Of a stretch of 64,000 nt of DNA, positions 19,070 through 28,077 are shown piece by piece (positions within the stretch are counted from its first letter, which is position 1; each line of letters starts with the position of its first letter). The translations under genes were made by a program, and so were the position numbers. This DNA is from Brasilonema sp. CT11 (GTDB taxonomy: Bacteria > Cyanobacteriota > Cyanobacteriia > Cyanobacteriales > Nostocaceae): NCBI RefSeq assembly GCF_017982655.1, contig NZ_JABXYX010000018.1:42080-106079 (forward strand), read 5' to 3'. A model generated the notes under the pieces. It was not told the DNA's origin. It ran no database searches and saw only the letters and a list, made by a program, of their open reading frames with translations.

Positions 19070-19768
19070 ATGCTAAACATCTCAAATATTAACGTTTACT
19101 ACGGTGAAAGCCATATTCTGCGCAACGTAGATTTGAATGTACCAAATGGGCAAATGGTATGCCTAATTGGACGCAATGGCGTAGGTAAAACAACCTTACT
19201 CAAAACAATTATGGGTTTACTCAAACCCCGCAGTGGCACAATTAACTTAGCTGGTAATTTAATCAACTCCAAATCTCCAGATCAAAGGGCGAAGATGGGA
19301 ATTGGTTATGTTCCCCAAGGACGAGAGATTATTCCCCGTTTGACAGTCAAAGAAAATTTGCTGCTGGGGTTAGAAGCTAGGCAGATACAGGTTAAAAAAG
19401 CTGAAATTCCTGAAGAAATTTTTAGCTTATTTCCTGTGTTGAAAACCATGTTGTCGCGGATGGGTGGTGATTTAAGTGGTGGACAGCAACAACAACTGGC
19501 GATCGCTCGTGCTTTAATGGGACAACCTCAATTACTTGTATTAGATGAACCCACCGAAGGAATTCAACCCTCAATTATCCTCGAAATTGAAGCGGCAGTT
19601 CGTCGCATCGTTGAAACCACAGGTATTTCTGTTTTACTGGTAGAACAACACTTACACTTTGTCCGTCAAGCCGATTACTATTACGCTATGCAAAAAGGCG
19701 CTATTGTTGCCTCTGGTTCAACTGATGAACTTAGTCAAGATGTGATTCAAAGGTTTTTGGCGGTTTAA
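19070..19768 (+). CDS. urtE: Urea ABC transporter ATPase UrtE
   Basis: 232 residues, LivF-type nucleotide-binding subunit. Walker A GRNGVGKT, the Q-loop in GYVPQGREI, signature LSGGQQQQLAIARAL, Walker B LLVLDEPTEG and switch VEQHLHF. Last gene of urtABCDE, 23 bases after urtD. I looked for a canonical NtcA site (GTA-N8-TAC) upstream of urtA and found none, so control by nitrogen status is not shown by the sequence. Confidence 0.95.
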   Translation: MLNISNINVYYGESHILRNVDLNVPNGQMVCLIGRNGVGKTTLLKTIMGLLKPRSGTINLAGNLINSKSPDQRAKMGIGYVPQGREIIPRLTVKENLLLGLEARQIQVKKAEIPEEIFSLFPVLKTMLSRMGGDLSGGQQQQLAIARALMGQPQLLVLDEPTEGIQPSIILEIEAAVRRIVETTGISVLLVEQHLHFVRQADYYYAMQKGAIVASGSTDELSQDVIQRFLAV

Positions 19769-19935
19769 TTTTTGGGATTTTCATTTGGGTTGGCTTATTA
19801 ATCCTCAAGATCAGCAGGTAGAGATTTATATCATGTTCGCCTAATTAGTTATAATTCGATGCATCTGTGCTAATATCTGAAAACTCTTTCTCTCCCTGCT
19901 CCCTACCCCCTGCCCCCTTACAGCCTTAATGATAA

Positions 19936-20049
19936 GTCTTTAACCGGACACGATATTACCGAGCTCGGTTAGCTGTAGAAGTCGTTCAAACCCCAGCACT
20001 CCTTTCTGGGGAAGAAGTTTTGCCAGGGTTTGAGTTACAAATAACATGA
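19936..20049 (+). pseudogene. Possible remnant of a Uma2-type endonuclease C-terminus
   Basis: A 37-codon frame without a start reads ...RYYRARLAVEVVQTP and then ALLSGEEVLPGFELQIT before TGA. The GE(E/D)VLPGF(E/S)L tail resembles the C-terminal end of Uma2-family proteins, which are abundant in cyanobacteria. An in-frame stop lies just before the first codon. Identification rests on one short motif and is tentative. Confidence 0.3.
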
Positions 20050-20059
20050 GAAATTCTTT

Positions 20060-20602
20060 CTAACTTTCTACTCTCTTCTCCAAATATTGACCAATCATCA
20101 CCTGTTCCCCAGCACGAGACATGATAGATTGGCGTGTGCGGTATTTGCTGCCAATTAGCTTTAACTCTTCGTCAAACACTGAATTGTTGTATTCAGTTCG
20201 CAAACACAATGTTTTCGGGTTGGGGAAGTAATACTGGGCGCTGATAGGTTTGGTTGTGGCAAAACCGCGATCGCGATACAACACATTCCCCAATGCACCA
20301 AATATTGTTGAACCCTGAGACTCTTTCTTTCCCGTCACAGAATTCTCACTTTCCCAAATCACTTGGCTACCACAAATCAAACTAACTGTATCAGGTAGAT
20401 CGTGCATCTGAGCCAGCTTTTGCAATTCATCGCATCCCTGCGTCAAAAACCGAATGGTGATCATACTCACCATTTCCTTAATTTCTCCATCTGGTAGTGT
20501 GTAGTAGCGCCGTTCTGAACGCCACTTACCAACTGATTCTTGAAAAAACTCTGCCAGTAGAGATTCGTCAGCAGTCTGTGTCAGTTTGATCTGTGATGTC
20601 AC
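20060..20602 (-). CDS. Phycobiliprotein lyase, CpcS/CpeS family
   Basis: 180 residues. Attaches a bilin chromophore to a conserved cysteine of phycobiliprotein subunits. The N-terminus FFQESVGKWRSERRYYTLPD is the typical F-x-x-S-x-G-x-W-x-S-x-R block of CpcS/CpeS lyases, and the body has the lipocalin-like strand pattern of the family with R-DRGFATTKPISAQYYF. Which bilin or subunit it serves cannot be decided. Transcribed alone, convergent with urtE. Confidence 0.85.
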   Translation of the reverse strand: MTSQIKLTQTADESLLAEFFQESVGKWRSERRYYTLPDGEIKEMVSMITIRFLTQGCDELQKLAQMHDLPDTVSLICGSQVIWESENSVTGKKESQGSTIFGALGNVLYRDRGFATTKPISAQYYFPNPKTLCLRTEYNNSVFDEELKLIGSKYRTRQSIMSRAGEQVMIGQYLEKRVES

Positions 20603-21531
20603 CGTTATCGTTCCTCGCTTAAAGTAAATTTACAATCGGCTTAAGATTGACTACACTATCTGTGTCCTAAACTCCAGATTTCTTTACTTTTCTTAATTTT
20701 ATCTTGCTCTTATGAGAATTGTTGATAGTTTTGCTACATTCAAAAACGCAAGAATTTGTGTTATTTTTTGACAACTATCTCAAGCAAGAACCTGAGAAAG
20801 GAAAGTTTAGTCTTTCCAAAAAAACATTTTGTGGTTATTGTTGGAACTTATAGACAAAAAGTTTAGTCTACATACACAAGGTTTGTTTTTGCAGACATGA
20901 GTGCTTGTGCTGCTTACTGTTTTTTGATAAATCCTTAGACTTCTCTATCGTATAGAGTGTGGATTTTGCGGTTACCCAGATGCCCTTATCGCAAAGCGTT
21001 TCTCTTTGAAACACGAGTCACGCTCGTTGCGTAAAACTTCTGTAGATAAAGCTGTCTCACCACCTTTTGGCTGTTTTAATCTGTAAAGTTTTCCTTTGGA
21101 ACCAGATGAAATAGCTAACCCTTGGACAGAGTCAAGGAAAATTAAAAAATAGTTATAATAACTTCAATAAAATTTGCATTAATAACGAAAAATGCCATAT
21201 CCCGCAAAATTGCAGGAACTTAAGGGGTTATTTTTCTTTTCTAAGTAGTTTATTTTACTTAGGATATTAAATTTTAGATAACCAAACGACTAGGCTAACT
21301 GAGATCTCGCACTATTACGAGTCAATGGCCAATACTTGTATTAAATAGTGTTTAGATCTACTCAAAAATCAGTTTCAGTCTCAGTCCATTTTCATGGACT
21401 TCGCTTATTAGCCTGAGACTTACAGCTCTAGGCAGACAACAATGAAGTAAAAAAAGTCATTCTTTTTACACTTGTTTTTCCAGATCCAAGACGTAAGTTA
21501 ACCCAAAACTGGCTGATAGGAGAGTGCACAA
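20603..21531. other. 929-base intergenic region, no gene seen
   Basis: AT-rich. It contains a repeat-like piece near 20985-21033 (TTATCGCAAAGCGTTTCTC followed by CGAGTCACGCTCGTTGCG) and a hairpin near 21378-21420 with arms AGTCTCAG and CTGAGACT. No frame with coding character. The long space probably includes the promoters of the lyase gene (leftward) and of the efflux operon (rightward), but no specific site is convincing. Confidence 0.45.
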
Positions 21532-22977
21532 ATGATTCTGGAGGAAAATCAGCAACTGAAAGTAGCACACAAGTTCACACACGACAATAAAGAAAACAGA
21601 AACTGGTTTTTAAGACAGTTAATATTAAAAAAAATGCAAGTTAATACAAAGAAAATTTTTATAGCTTCTTTATTGGGTATGGGGCTACTGACAGGAGGTT
21701 GCGGTTCGCTTCCAAACGAATCAGCAGAAGCTGAATCACAGCGTCGTGAGGGTAAGCAAGAGTCCGAGAGTGCAGTTCCTGTGGATGCATCCATTGCCCG
21801 TACTGGTATGTTGCAAAAAGATCCAGAATATACAGGAACGACCACACCATTGCGCACCGTATCACTGCGATCGCGAGTCGAAGGGCAGCTTTTGGCGCTG
21901 AATGTGGATGTAGGTGATGCTGTTAAGCAAGGGCAAATTATTGCACAGATAGATGATGCCTTACTGAGAACTACTCAAAATCAAGCAGAAGCAGAACTGG
22001 CAGCACTCAAGTCAGAAGTCGCACGGGAAGAAGCCAGAATTAGCAATGCTCGTGCTGAGGTAGAAAAAGCGCGAGCACAATTGGTGCAAGCACAAGCAGA
22101 CTCACAAAGACAGCAGCAACTTGTGAAACAGGGGGCGATCGCACAACAAACAGCCGAACAAGCACGCACTGAAAGCCTCACTGCTGCCCAATCACTTCGT
22201 GCTGCACAACAGACAGTGCGCACAGAACAGCAAGCCCTCGCAGCTGCAAAAGGTCGAGTTGTTGCTCAACAAGCCGTCGTTGCGGAAGCGAAAGAACGCC
22301 GCTCTTATTCAAAGCTAACATCAGCCGTGACTGGAGTCGTCTTAGAAAAAGTGACAGAACCGGGAAATTTCCTACAAGCAGGAAATGAAGTCCTAAGACT
22401 TGGTGATTTTAGCCGTGTCAAAGTCGTAGTTCAAGTTTCAGAATTAGAACTGGGGAAAATTCGCTTAGGACAATCAGTCAAAGTGCGCTTAGATGCCTTT
22501 GGCAATCAAACATACACTGGGCAAGTCACACGCATTTCCCCAGCTGCGGACACAACAGCTCGTTTGATACCAGTTGAAGTCGTCATTCCTAACAGCGATA
22601 GAAAAATTGGTAGTGGTTTGTTGGCAAGAGTTAATTTTGAAACCCAGACACAAGCGCGAGTCATCATACCTGAGACGGCGCTTCAAGGAAGAGATGGGGG
22701 GACAGGCGCAAATCAACAAAAACAGAACACAACAGCTTCTTCCTCTTCTGCCCAATCTTCAAATTCCAATCGTCAAGGGACGGTATTTGTTGTAACCCAA
22801 ACAGGTGAGAGAGCAATGGTGACAGCGAGAGCCGTAACGCTTGGGGAAAGATCTGATGGCAATGTAGAAGTTTTATCTGGCTTGCAAGCAGGAGAAAGAT
22901 TTGTCACTCGTAGTGGCAAACCGTTGAAAGACCGCAGTATTGTACGTCTTTCTATTCTTTCTGAACAACAATCATAG
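21532..22977 (+). CDS. RND efflux periplasmic adaptor (membrane fusion) lipoprotein
   Basis: 481 residues from ATG 21532. Links an RND pump to an outer-membrane channel. The lipobox LLTGGC follows a hydrophobic stretch; ATG 21634 (MQVNTKKIFIASLLG) would give a normal-length signal peptide, but the good ribosome site (AGGAG) precedes ATG 21532, so the start is uncertain. Domains: lipoyl/barrel-sandwich half (SRVEGQLLALNVDVGDAVKQ), a long Ala/Gln/Glu-rich coiled-coil hairpin, the second half (RRSYSKLTSAVTGVV), and beta-barrel plus membrane-proximal domains. The TAG stop overlaps the edge of a MITE. Operon with the downstream pump. Confidence 0.9.
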   Translation: MILEENQQLKVAHKFTHDNKENRNWFLRQLILKKMQVNTKKIFIASLLGMGLLTGGCGSLPNESAEAESQRREGKQESESAVPVDASIARTGMLQKDPEYTGTTTPLRTVSLRSRVEGQLLALNVDVGDAVKQGQIIAQIDDALLRTTQNQAEAELAALKSEVAREEARISNARAEVEKARAQLVQAQADSQRQQQLVKQGAIAQQTAEQARTESLTAAQSLRAAQQTVRTEQQALAAAKGRVVAQQAVVAEAKERRSYSKLTSAVTGVVLEKVTEPGNFLQAGNEVLRLGDFSRVKVVVQVSELELGKIRLGQSVKVRLDAFGNQTYTGQVTRISPAADTTARLIPVEVVIPNSDRKIGSGLLARVNFETQTQARVIIPETALQGRDGGTGANQQKQNTTASSSSAQSSNSNRQGTVFVVTQTGERAMVTARAVTLGERSDGNVEVLSGLQAGERFVTRSGKPLKDRSIVRLSILSEQQS

Positions 22978-23066
22978 GACTTACGCAAAAACTCTTTTTA
23001 ACCCTCTTAACTTCGCGTTCTTTGCGTCCTTTGCAGTTTATTTTTTCATAAATTTGCGTAAGTCCT
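22976..23066. mobile_element. MITE-like element with perfect 14-bp inverted ends, at the adaptor stop codon
   Basis: AGGACTTACGCAAA (22976-22989) is the exact reverse complement of TTTGCGTAAGTCCT (23053-23066). The 91-bp unit has no gene. It starts within the TAG stop of the upstream gene, so its outer AG supplies the last two bases of the stop. Inverted ends of this sequence are common in Nostoc-like genomes. Confidence 0.85.
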
Positions 23067-23098
23067 GAATCATAAAGCAGTACTCACCACTTAGTATT

Positions 23099-26000
23099 AT
23101 GCAGCAGGTAAACCAAACTAGCGGATTTAGTATTAGCGCCATTTCAATTCGCCAGCATATAGGCACACTCATGCTTACCGTGGCGGTGATTGTTGTTGGG
23201 ATATTTTTTCTCACAACCATCCAAGTAGATTTACTACCATCAATTACTTATCCGCGAATTGGTGTGCGGCTGGAAGCACCTGGTATATCACCTGAAGTGG
23301 CGGTAGATGAAATCACTAGACCTTTGGAAGAAACTTTATCCGCTACTGAGAATGTCGTGCAAGTTTTTTCCCGCACTCGTGAGGGACAGGTTAGCCTCGA
23401 TTTATTTTTCCAGCCAGGAGGCGATATCGATCAGGCGCTAAATGATGCGACTGCTGCTTTTAACCGAGGTAGAGGACAACTGCCAGATACGATTGAAGAA
23501 CCGCGTATATTCAAATTTGACCCTTCGCAACAACCAATCTACGAATTGGCGCTGACATCTTCCTCACTACAAGGTAAAGATTTGCGGGTATTTGCAGATG
23601 AGGAACTGTCTCGCGAACTCAGTGTTGTACAAGGAGTTGCTTCTGTTGATATTTCTGGTGCTGCTGAAGAAGAAGTACGAGTACTTGTTGACTTAAACCG
23701 TTTGCAAGCTTTGGGTGTTGGGTTAACTGATGTACTCAATCAACTCACAGCCAGAAACCAAGATATATCAGGTGGTCGAATTTTAGGGAAAAATTCTGAA
23801 CCATTAACTCGTACAGTAGGACGGTTCAAAAACGCAGATGAAATCAGCAATCTTTCTTTTCAAGTCTCCTCCTCTTCCCCCACTTCCCCTACTTCCCCTA
23901 CTTCCCCCACTCCCTCCCTCTCCCCCTCCACCTCATCTCCTCCCCGCCGCGTTTATCTACGAGACTTTGCTGAAGTTAGTGATGGTACAGAAGAACAGCG
24001 AATCTTTGTTTATTTAAACCGTCAGCCAGCGGTGAAAGTTTCAATTCAAAAGCAGCCTGATGCGAATACAATCAACGTTGTAGATGGCGTTAAGAAACGA
24101 ATTGAGCAATTGCGAGGTTCTGGCTTGATTCGATCTGATATGGTTTTGACCCCGACAACAGATGAATCTCGCTTCATTCGTAATTCGTTGAACGATGTGA
24201 TCACCTCAGCAGTTTCTGGGGCGTTGTTAGCAGCAGTAGCAGTGCTGTTATTTTTGGGATCAATACGGCAAACATTTATTATTAGTTTGGCAATTCCGCT
24301 GTGTACTTTGGCGGCGATCGCCTTAATGAAACTGTTCGGCTTGACTTTGAATGTGTTCAGTTTAGCAGGTCTTACCTTAGGAATTGGTCAAGCAATTGAT
24401 ACATCAGTCGTCATTTTGGAGAACGTTGCTGAAAAAACAGCCATGACTCCCAATCAAAAGGAGACGGAGAAATTGGCAGATAAGGAAATGGGCAAAAAAC
24501 CCAATTCAAAATTCTTTATCGACACTACAATTGCAGCTTCCCAAGAAGTCGAATCTGCATTAGTCGCTGCCACTGCTGCCAACTTGGTTTCTGTAGTCCC
24601 ATTCTTGCTCATTGGCGGCTTTATCTCACTGCTATTTAATGAGATGATTCTGACGATTGGCTTTGCAGTCGCCGCTTCTTTGGTTGTCGCTGTCACAGTC
24701 GTACCGATGCTGTGTTCTCGACTTTTGGCAATTCCTTGGTCTAGTCGTATCAGAGAGTTTTGGCTACTGCGCCAGTTTAATCACCGTTTTGAAGATGCAA
24801 CAATCTTATACGGTAAGTTGTTAAAGAACGTTATACGTTATCGAATAATAGCCGTCACTATCGTTTTTCTGATTTTAGGCGGTGGCACCTTATTCATGGC
24901 AGGTCAAATTTCTCAAGAAATATTACCGCGCATCAATACAGGACAAGCCAATTTAAGAGTGCAGTTTCCTCCCGGTACACCTTTAGCAACTTCTCAGAAA
25001 GTGATGCAGGTTGTAGATGATATCTTGATCAAGCAACCAGAAACTGATTATGTTTTCTCAACCGTAGGTGGTTTTCTCTTTGGTAGCAACACAACAGAAA
25101 ATCCTTTACGCGCCAGCAGTACTATCAATCTCAAACCGGGTAAAGATGTTGAGAAGTTTGTCCAAAACGTGAATCGGGAATTTAACAAACTCAATTTAGC
25201 AGGAATTTTGCTGCGCTTGAGTCCTGGTCAGGTACGGGGTTTAATCTTGAGTAATACCCCAGCGCAAGGTTCAGAAGTTGATGTTATTCTGCAAGGTAAC
25301 GATGAACAAAAATTACAGCAAGCAGGTAGGCAACTGCTGCAAGCTTTAGAAGAAAAGGCTACACTCGCTAGATTCCGACCAGATGCTGACCCCCGTCAAC
25401 CAGAAGTACAAATTCGTCCTGATTGGGAAAGAGTTGCAGCTTTGGGACTGACAGCGCAACAAATTGGCGAAACGATTCAAACAGCTATTGAAGGTTCAGT
25501 TCCCACGCAAATTCAACGCGGTAACCGCTTAGTTGATGTGCGCGTAGAGTTAAATCAAGAAGCAATTGAGCGTCCTTCTCAGTTACAAGGATTACCGCTA
25601 TTTACGCAAAATAACCAACAAGTCCGCCTTTTGGACGTTGCCCGTATTGAAGAGGGTCAAGCACCAGGAGAGGTTCAGCGAATTAACCAACGTCAAGTTT
25701 TTGTGATTGCAGGGAACTTAAGCGAGGGAGCTAGTTTAGGTGACGCGATCGCACAAGTGAATGAAGTTGTTAAGAGCATTAAGTTACCTGACGGCGTTAC
25801 GCTTATACCAAGTTCCGCACAGGAAACGAATCAGCAGTTGCAAAACTCATTGAAAACTATGGGCGCACTAGCGACGTTCTTAATTTTCGTCGTCATGGCT
25901 GTGCAATACAACTCGCTGATTGACCCTTTAATTATTATGTTGACTGTACCACTAGCTTTAGCTGGAGGGATTTTTGGACTTTACGTCACTAAAACAGCCA

Positions 26001-26389
26001 TTGGTGCAACGGTGATAGTCGGTGCGGTGCTGTTGGTGGGTATTGTGGTGAACGCGGGAATTCTCATGGTAGAACTGGCAAACCAAATTCGAGAAGAGGA
26101 AGGTTGCGATCGCCGCACTGCCATTCTCAAAGCTGCCCCTCAACGTTTGCGTCCGATTATGATGACTACAGTCACGACTATCTTGGGGCTGTTCCCCTTA
26201 GCTTTGGGTATTGGCGAAGGTTCGGAGTTTTTGCAGCCATTGGGGATTGTCGTGTTTTTTGGGATGGCGATCGCCACACTACTAACGCTGTTTCTCATCC
26301 CCTGTTTTTACATTCTGCTGCACGATTTGCTGGGTGGGAAATGGGCAAAGCCAGTGTTTGGTAGGCTGGGTAAGTTGAGGAAATCGTGA
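23099..26389 (+). CDS. RND-family efflux pump (AcrB/MexB-like permease)
   Basis: 1096 residues. Proton-driven inner-membrane pump. The layout is classical: TM1 (LMLTVAVIVVGIFFLTTIQV), porter domain, TM2-6 block with GQAIDTSVVILENVAEK carrying the proton-relay Asp, a second porter half, and the C-terminal TM7-12 block with LVGIVVNAGILMVELANQIR. A Ser/Pro/Thr low-complexity insert (about residues 257-282), coded by ACTTCCCCT tandem repeats, interrupts the first porter half. The adaptor gene is just upstream; no TolC-like gene is in the window. Substrate unknown. Confidence 0.93.
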   Translation: MQQVNQTSGFSISAISIRQHIGTLMLTVAVIVVGIFFLTTIQVDLLPSITYPRIGVRLEAPGISPEVAVDEITRPLEETLSATENVVQVFSRTREGQVSLDLFFQPGGDIDQALNDATAAFNRGRGQLPDTIEEPRIFKFDPSQQPIYELALTSSSLQGKDLRVFADEELSRELSVVQGVASVDISGAAEEEVRVLVDLNRLQALGVGLTDVLNQLTARNQDISGGRILGKNSEPLTRTVGRFKNADEISNLSFQVSSSSPTSPTSPTSPTPSLSPSTSSPPRRVYLRDFAEVSDGTEEQRIFVYLNRQPAVKVSIQKQPDANTINVVDGVKKRIEQLRGSGLIRSDMVLTPTTDESRFIRNSLNDVITSAVSGALLAAVAVLLFLGSIRQTFIISLAIPLCTLAAIALMKLFGLTLNVFSLAGLTLGIGQAIDTSVVILENVAEKTAMTPNQKETEKLADKEMGKKPNSKFFIDTTIAASQEVESALVAATAANLVSVVPFLLIGGFISLLFNEMILTIGFAVAASLVVAVTVVPMLCSRLLAIPWSSRIREFWLLRQFNHRFEDATILYGKLLKNVIRYRIIAVTIVFLILGGGTLFMAGQISQEILPRINTGQANLRVQFPPGTPLATSQKVMQVVDDILIKQPETDYVFSTVGGFLFGSNTTENPLRASSTINLKPGKDVEKFVQNVNREFNKLNLAGILLRLSPGQVRGLILSNTPAQGSEVDVILQGNDEQKLQQAGRQLLQALEEKATLARFRPDADPRQPEVQIRPDWERVAALGLTAQQIGETIQTAIEGSVPTQIQRGNRLVDVRVELNQEAIERPSQLQGLPLFTQNNQQVRLLDVARIEEGQAPGEVQRINQRQVFVIAGNLSEGASLGDAIAQVNEVVKSIKLPDGVTLIPSSAQETNQQLQNSLKTMGALATFLIFVVMAVQYNSLIDPLIIMLTVPLALAGGIFGLYVTKTAIGATVIVGAVLLVGIVVNAGILMVELANQIREEEGCDRRTAILKAAPQRLRPIMMTTVTTILGLFPLALGIGEGSEFLQPLGIVVFFGMAIATLLTLFLIPCFYILLHDLLGGKWAKPVFGRLGKLRKS
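23867..23946 (+). repeat. In-frame pyrimidine tandem repeat inside the RND pump gene
   Basis: CT-rich tract including three consecutive 9-base units ACTTCCCCT/C from 23882 to 23908. It matches the polypyrimidine cores of the intergenic elements at 29500-29640 and 30008-30035. It is read as Ser-Pro-Thr repeats without breaking the frame. Confidence 0.85.
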
Positions 26390-26500
26390 GCCACTCCGTT
26401 GCAGTACCCAGCCTTTTGTACAGTTTTATTCCCTACACTCTTATACCCTTATGCCCTTACACCCCAACTCAATTAACTATCTGCTTGGTTTGACGAATTA

Positions 26501-27319
26501 CTAAACCTTTGTGCGGTCAGTTAAGATTTCGTATCCATTGTCAGTCACAAGCAATGTATGTTCAAACTGAGCAGCTAAAGATTTGTCTAATGTGACTACA
26601 GTCCAACGGTCTGATAGAATACGAGTCACTTTTGAACCAGCACTCACAATGGGTTCGATTGTCAATGTCATTCCAGCCCGGAGTTTCACATTTGGCATTT
26701 CACGAGTACGAAAGTTGAACACTGAAGGTTCTTCGTGCATGTTGCGACCAATCCCGTGCCCAGTGTAGTTTTCAAGAACACTGAAGCCGTGTGCTTCTAC
26801 ACAGTCTTGAACAGCACCCGCAATATCCATCAGATATGCTCCTGCTTTGACTTGCTCAATTCCCTTGTAGAGTGCCTCTTCAGCAACCTGAATCAACTTT
26901 TCTGTCTTTGGGTGTACCTTACCCACAGCAATCGTAATACAAGAATCTCCGTGAAAGTTCTGATAACAAGCTGCTGTATCAACCTTCAAAACATCTCCAC
27001 GTCGAATCACCCGTTGAGGACTGGGGATGCCATGCACGGCTTCATGATTAATCGAAGCGCAGATAGAGCCAGGAAATCCGTGGTATCCCTTAAAACTGGG
27101 TGTTGCACTCATTTCTCGGATGCGTTTCTCTGCGTAAGCATCTAAGTCACCAGTCGTCATTCCAGGTTGCACTATTTGAGAAATCTCTTTGAGCACAGTT
27201 GCAACAATCGAACCTGCTTGACGCATGATTTCAATTTCACGTTGAGACTTGACGCTAACACCACGACTTTGCCGTTGAGCAACGGGCTGGGTGAAGAGGC
27301 TAGGAATATTCATACACAA
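26501..27319 (-). CDS. map: Type I methionine aminopeptidase
   Basis: 272 residues (or 270 from the second ATG at 27313). Removes the initiator Met from new proteins. Metal ligands sit in the usual blocks: [14 protein letters not shown] (two Asp), [17 protein letters not shown] (His) and [11 protein letters not shown] (Glu), with EQFEHT-like [11 protein letters not shown] at the end; the substrate His lies in [16 protein letters not shown]. Full family length. Transcribed alone on the minus strand. Confidence 0.96.
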   Translation of the reverse strand: MCMNIPSLFTQPVAQRQSRGVSVKSQREIEIMRQAGSIVATVLKEISQIVQPGMTTGDLDAYAEKRIREMSATPSFKGYHGFPGSICASINHEAVHGIPSPQRVIRRGDVLKVDTAACYQNFHGDSCITIAVGKVHPKTEKLIQVAEEALYKGIEQVKAGAYLMDIAGAVQDCVEAHGFSVLENYTGHGIGRNMHEEPSVFNFRTREMPNVKLRAGMTLTIEPIVSAGSKVTRILSDRWTVVTLDKSLAAQFEHTLLVTDNGYEILTDRTKV

Positions 27320-27441
27320 AGAGATAAAATTTCATCCTGCTATAATAGCGTAATTTAGCATAGGCTAGCACAAGCTAAGACAGCAAAAACTGTTGTAAGG
27401 TGCTACGATAAGTACTATCTACGCAATACATAAATTTTGAA

Positions 27442-27630
27442 ATGGGCGGCAAAACTCTATTGTCTGGTGTAACAACGTACATTTCCCCAGAACTGAAAGT
27501 AGAATTGGAGGCATGGGCACAAGAGGAAGAACGCTCTATCTCCTGGCTTCTTGCCAAACTGATTGAAAATAAACTTCAGGAACGACGGCAAAAAGTATCA
27601 CAAGCATTGAGTGCGGGCAACCACTATTAG
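27442..27630 (+). CDS. Ribbon-helix-helix (CopG/Arc-like) small DNA-binding protein
   Basis: 62 residues. The pattern VTTYISPELKVELEAWAQ followed by RSISWLLAKLIENKL fits a beta-strand plus two helices, the RHH fold used by antitoxins and small repressors. No toxin-like partner follows; the next 450 bases are non-coding. Role unknown. Confidence 0.7.
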   Translation: MGGKTLLSGVTTYISPELKVELEAWAQEEERSISWLLAKLIENKLQERRQKVSQALSAGNHY

Positions 27631-27961
27631 CCACGCCAAGTAGGATGCCCTCTGTATTGAGAACAGCAAAATCATATAAAAAATAACAAAAAATCTCTTT
27701 GTGTGCTGCTATGTAAACAAAGCCTGTCTCCGCTTCAAATTTCTAGGTGCAAGATATGTGAGCAAAGCGCTAGGCGATCGCCTTCCCCCAAGGAGATAAA
27801 TTTCTTGTTCTACCCTTGTCACAACTTTATGGTCTTCCTTTCGCAAATATACAACGCCGCAATGCTAAGGTGCGAGTAGAACTTAGGGTGCGCTTGTAAA
27901 TAAAAACAACTCTCAAGCTCACCCTAATAAATCAATCATTGTGTTGATACTTTGTTGCAGT
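27631..27961. other. Non-coding stretch after the RHH gene
   Basis: Carries a GCGATCGCC HIP1 site near 27775 and AT-rich sequence. No coding frame, tRNA or clear terminator was seen. It runs directly into the small mobile element at 27962. Confidence 0.4.
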
Positions 27962-28071
27962 TATAGCATTTCACGATCAAGCCTGATACAAATAATTGGT
28001 CTGTAATTCTTTCTCCCTGCTAAGAGCTCAGAGCTCCCTATTTGTATAAACCTTAAAGTGAAACGGTATTA
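27962..28071. mobile_element. 110-bp MITE-like element, empty form (outer family, copy A)
   Basis: The left end TATAGCATTTCAC pairs with the right end GTGAAACGGTATTA (10 of 12 core bases ATACC/GTTTCAC). The left arm shares the CCTGATACA block with the copy at 29483, and the right arm shares TTAAAGTGAAACGGTATTA with the copies at 29821, 30068 and 35089. Length is 110 bp, the same as copy D after subtraction of its 140-bp insertion. It ends 6 bases before the stop of the nucleoside phosphorylase gene. Confidence 0.65.
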
Positions 28072-28077
28072 CTACTC

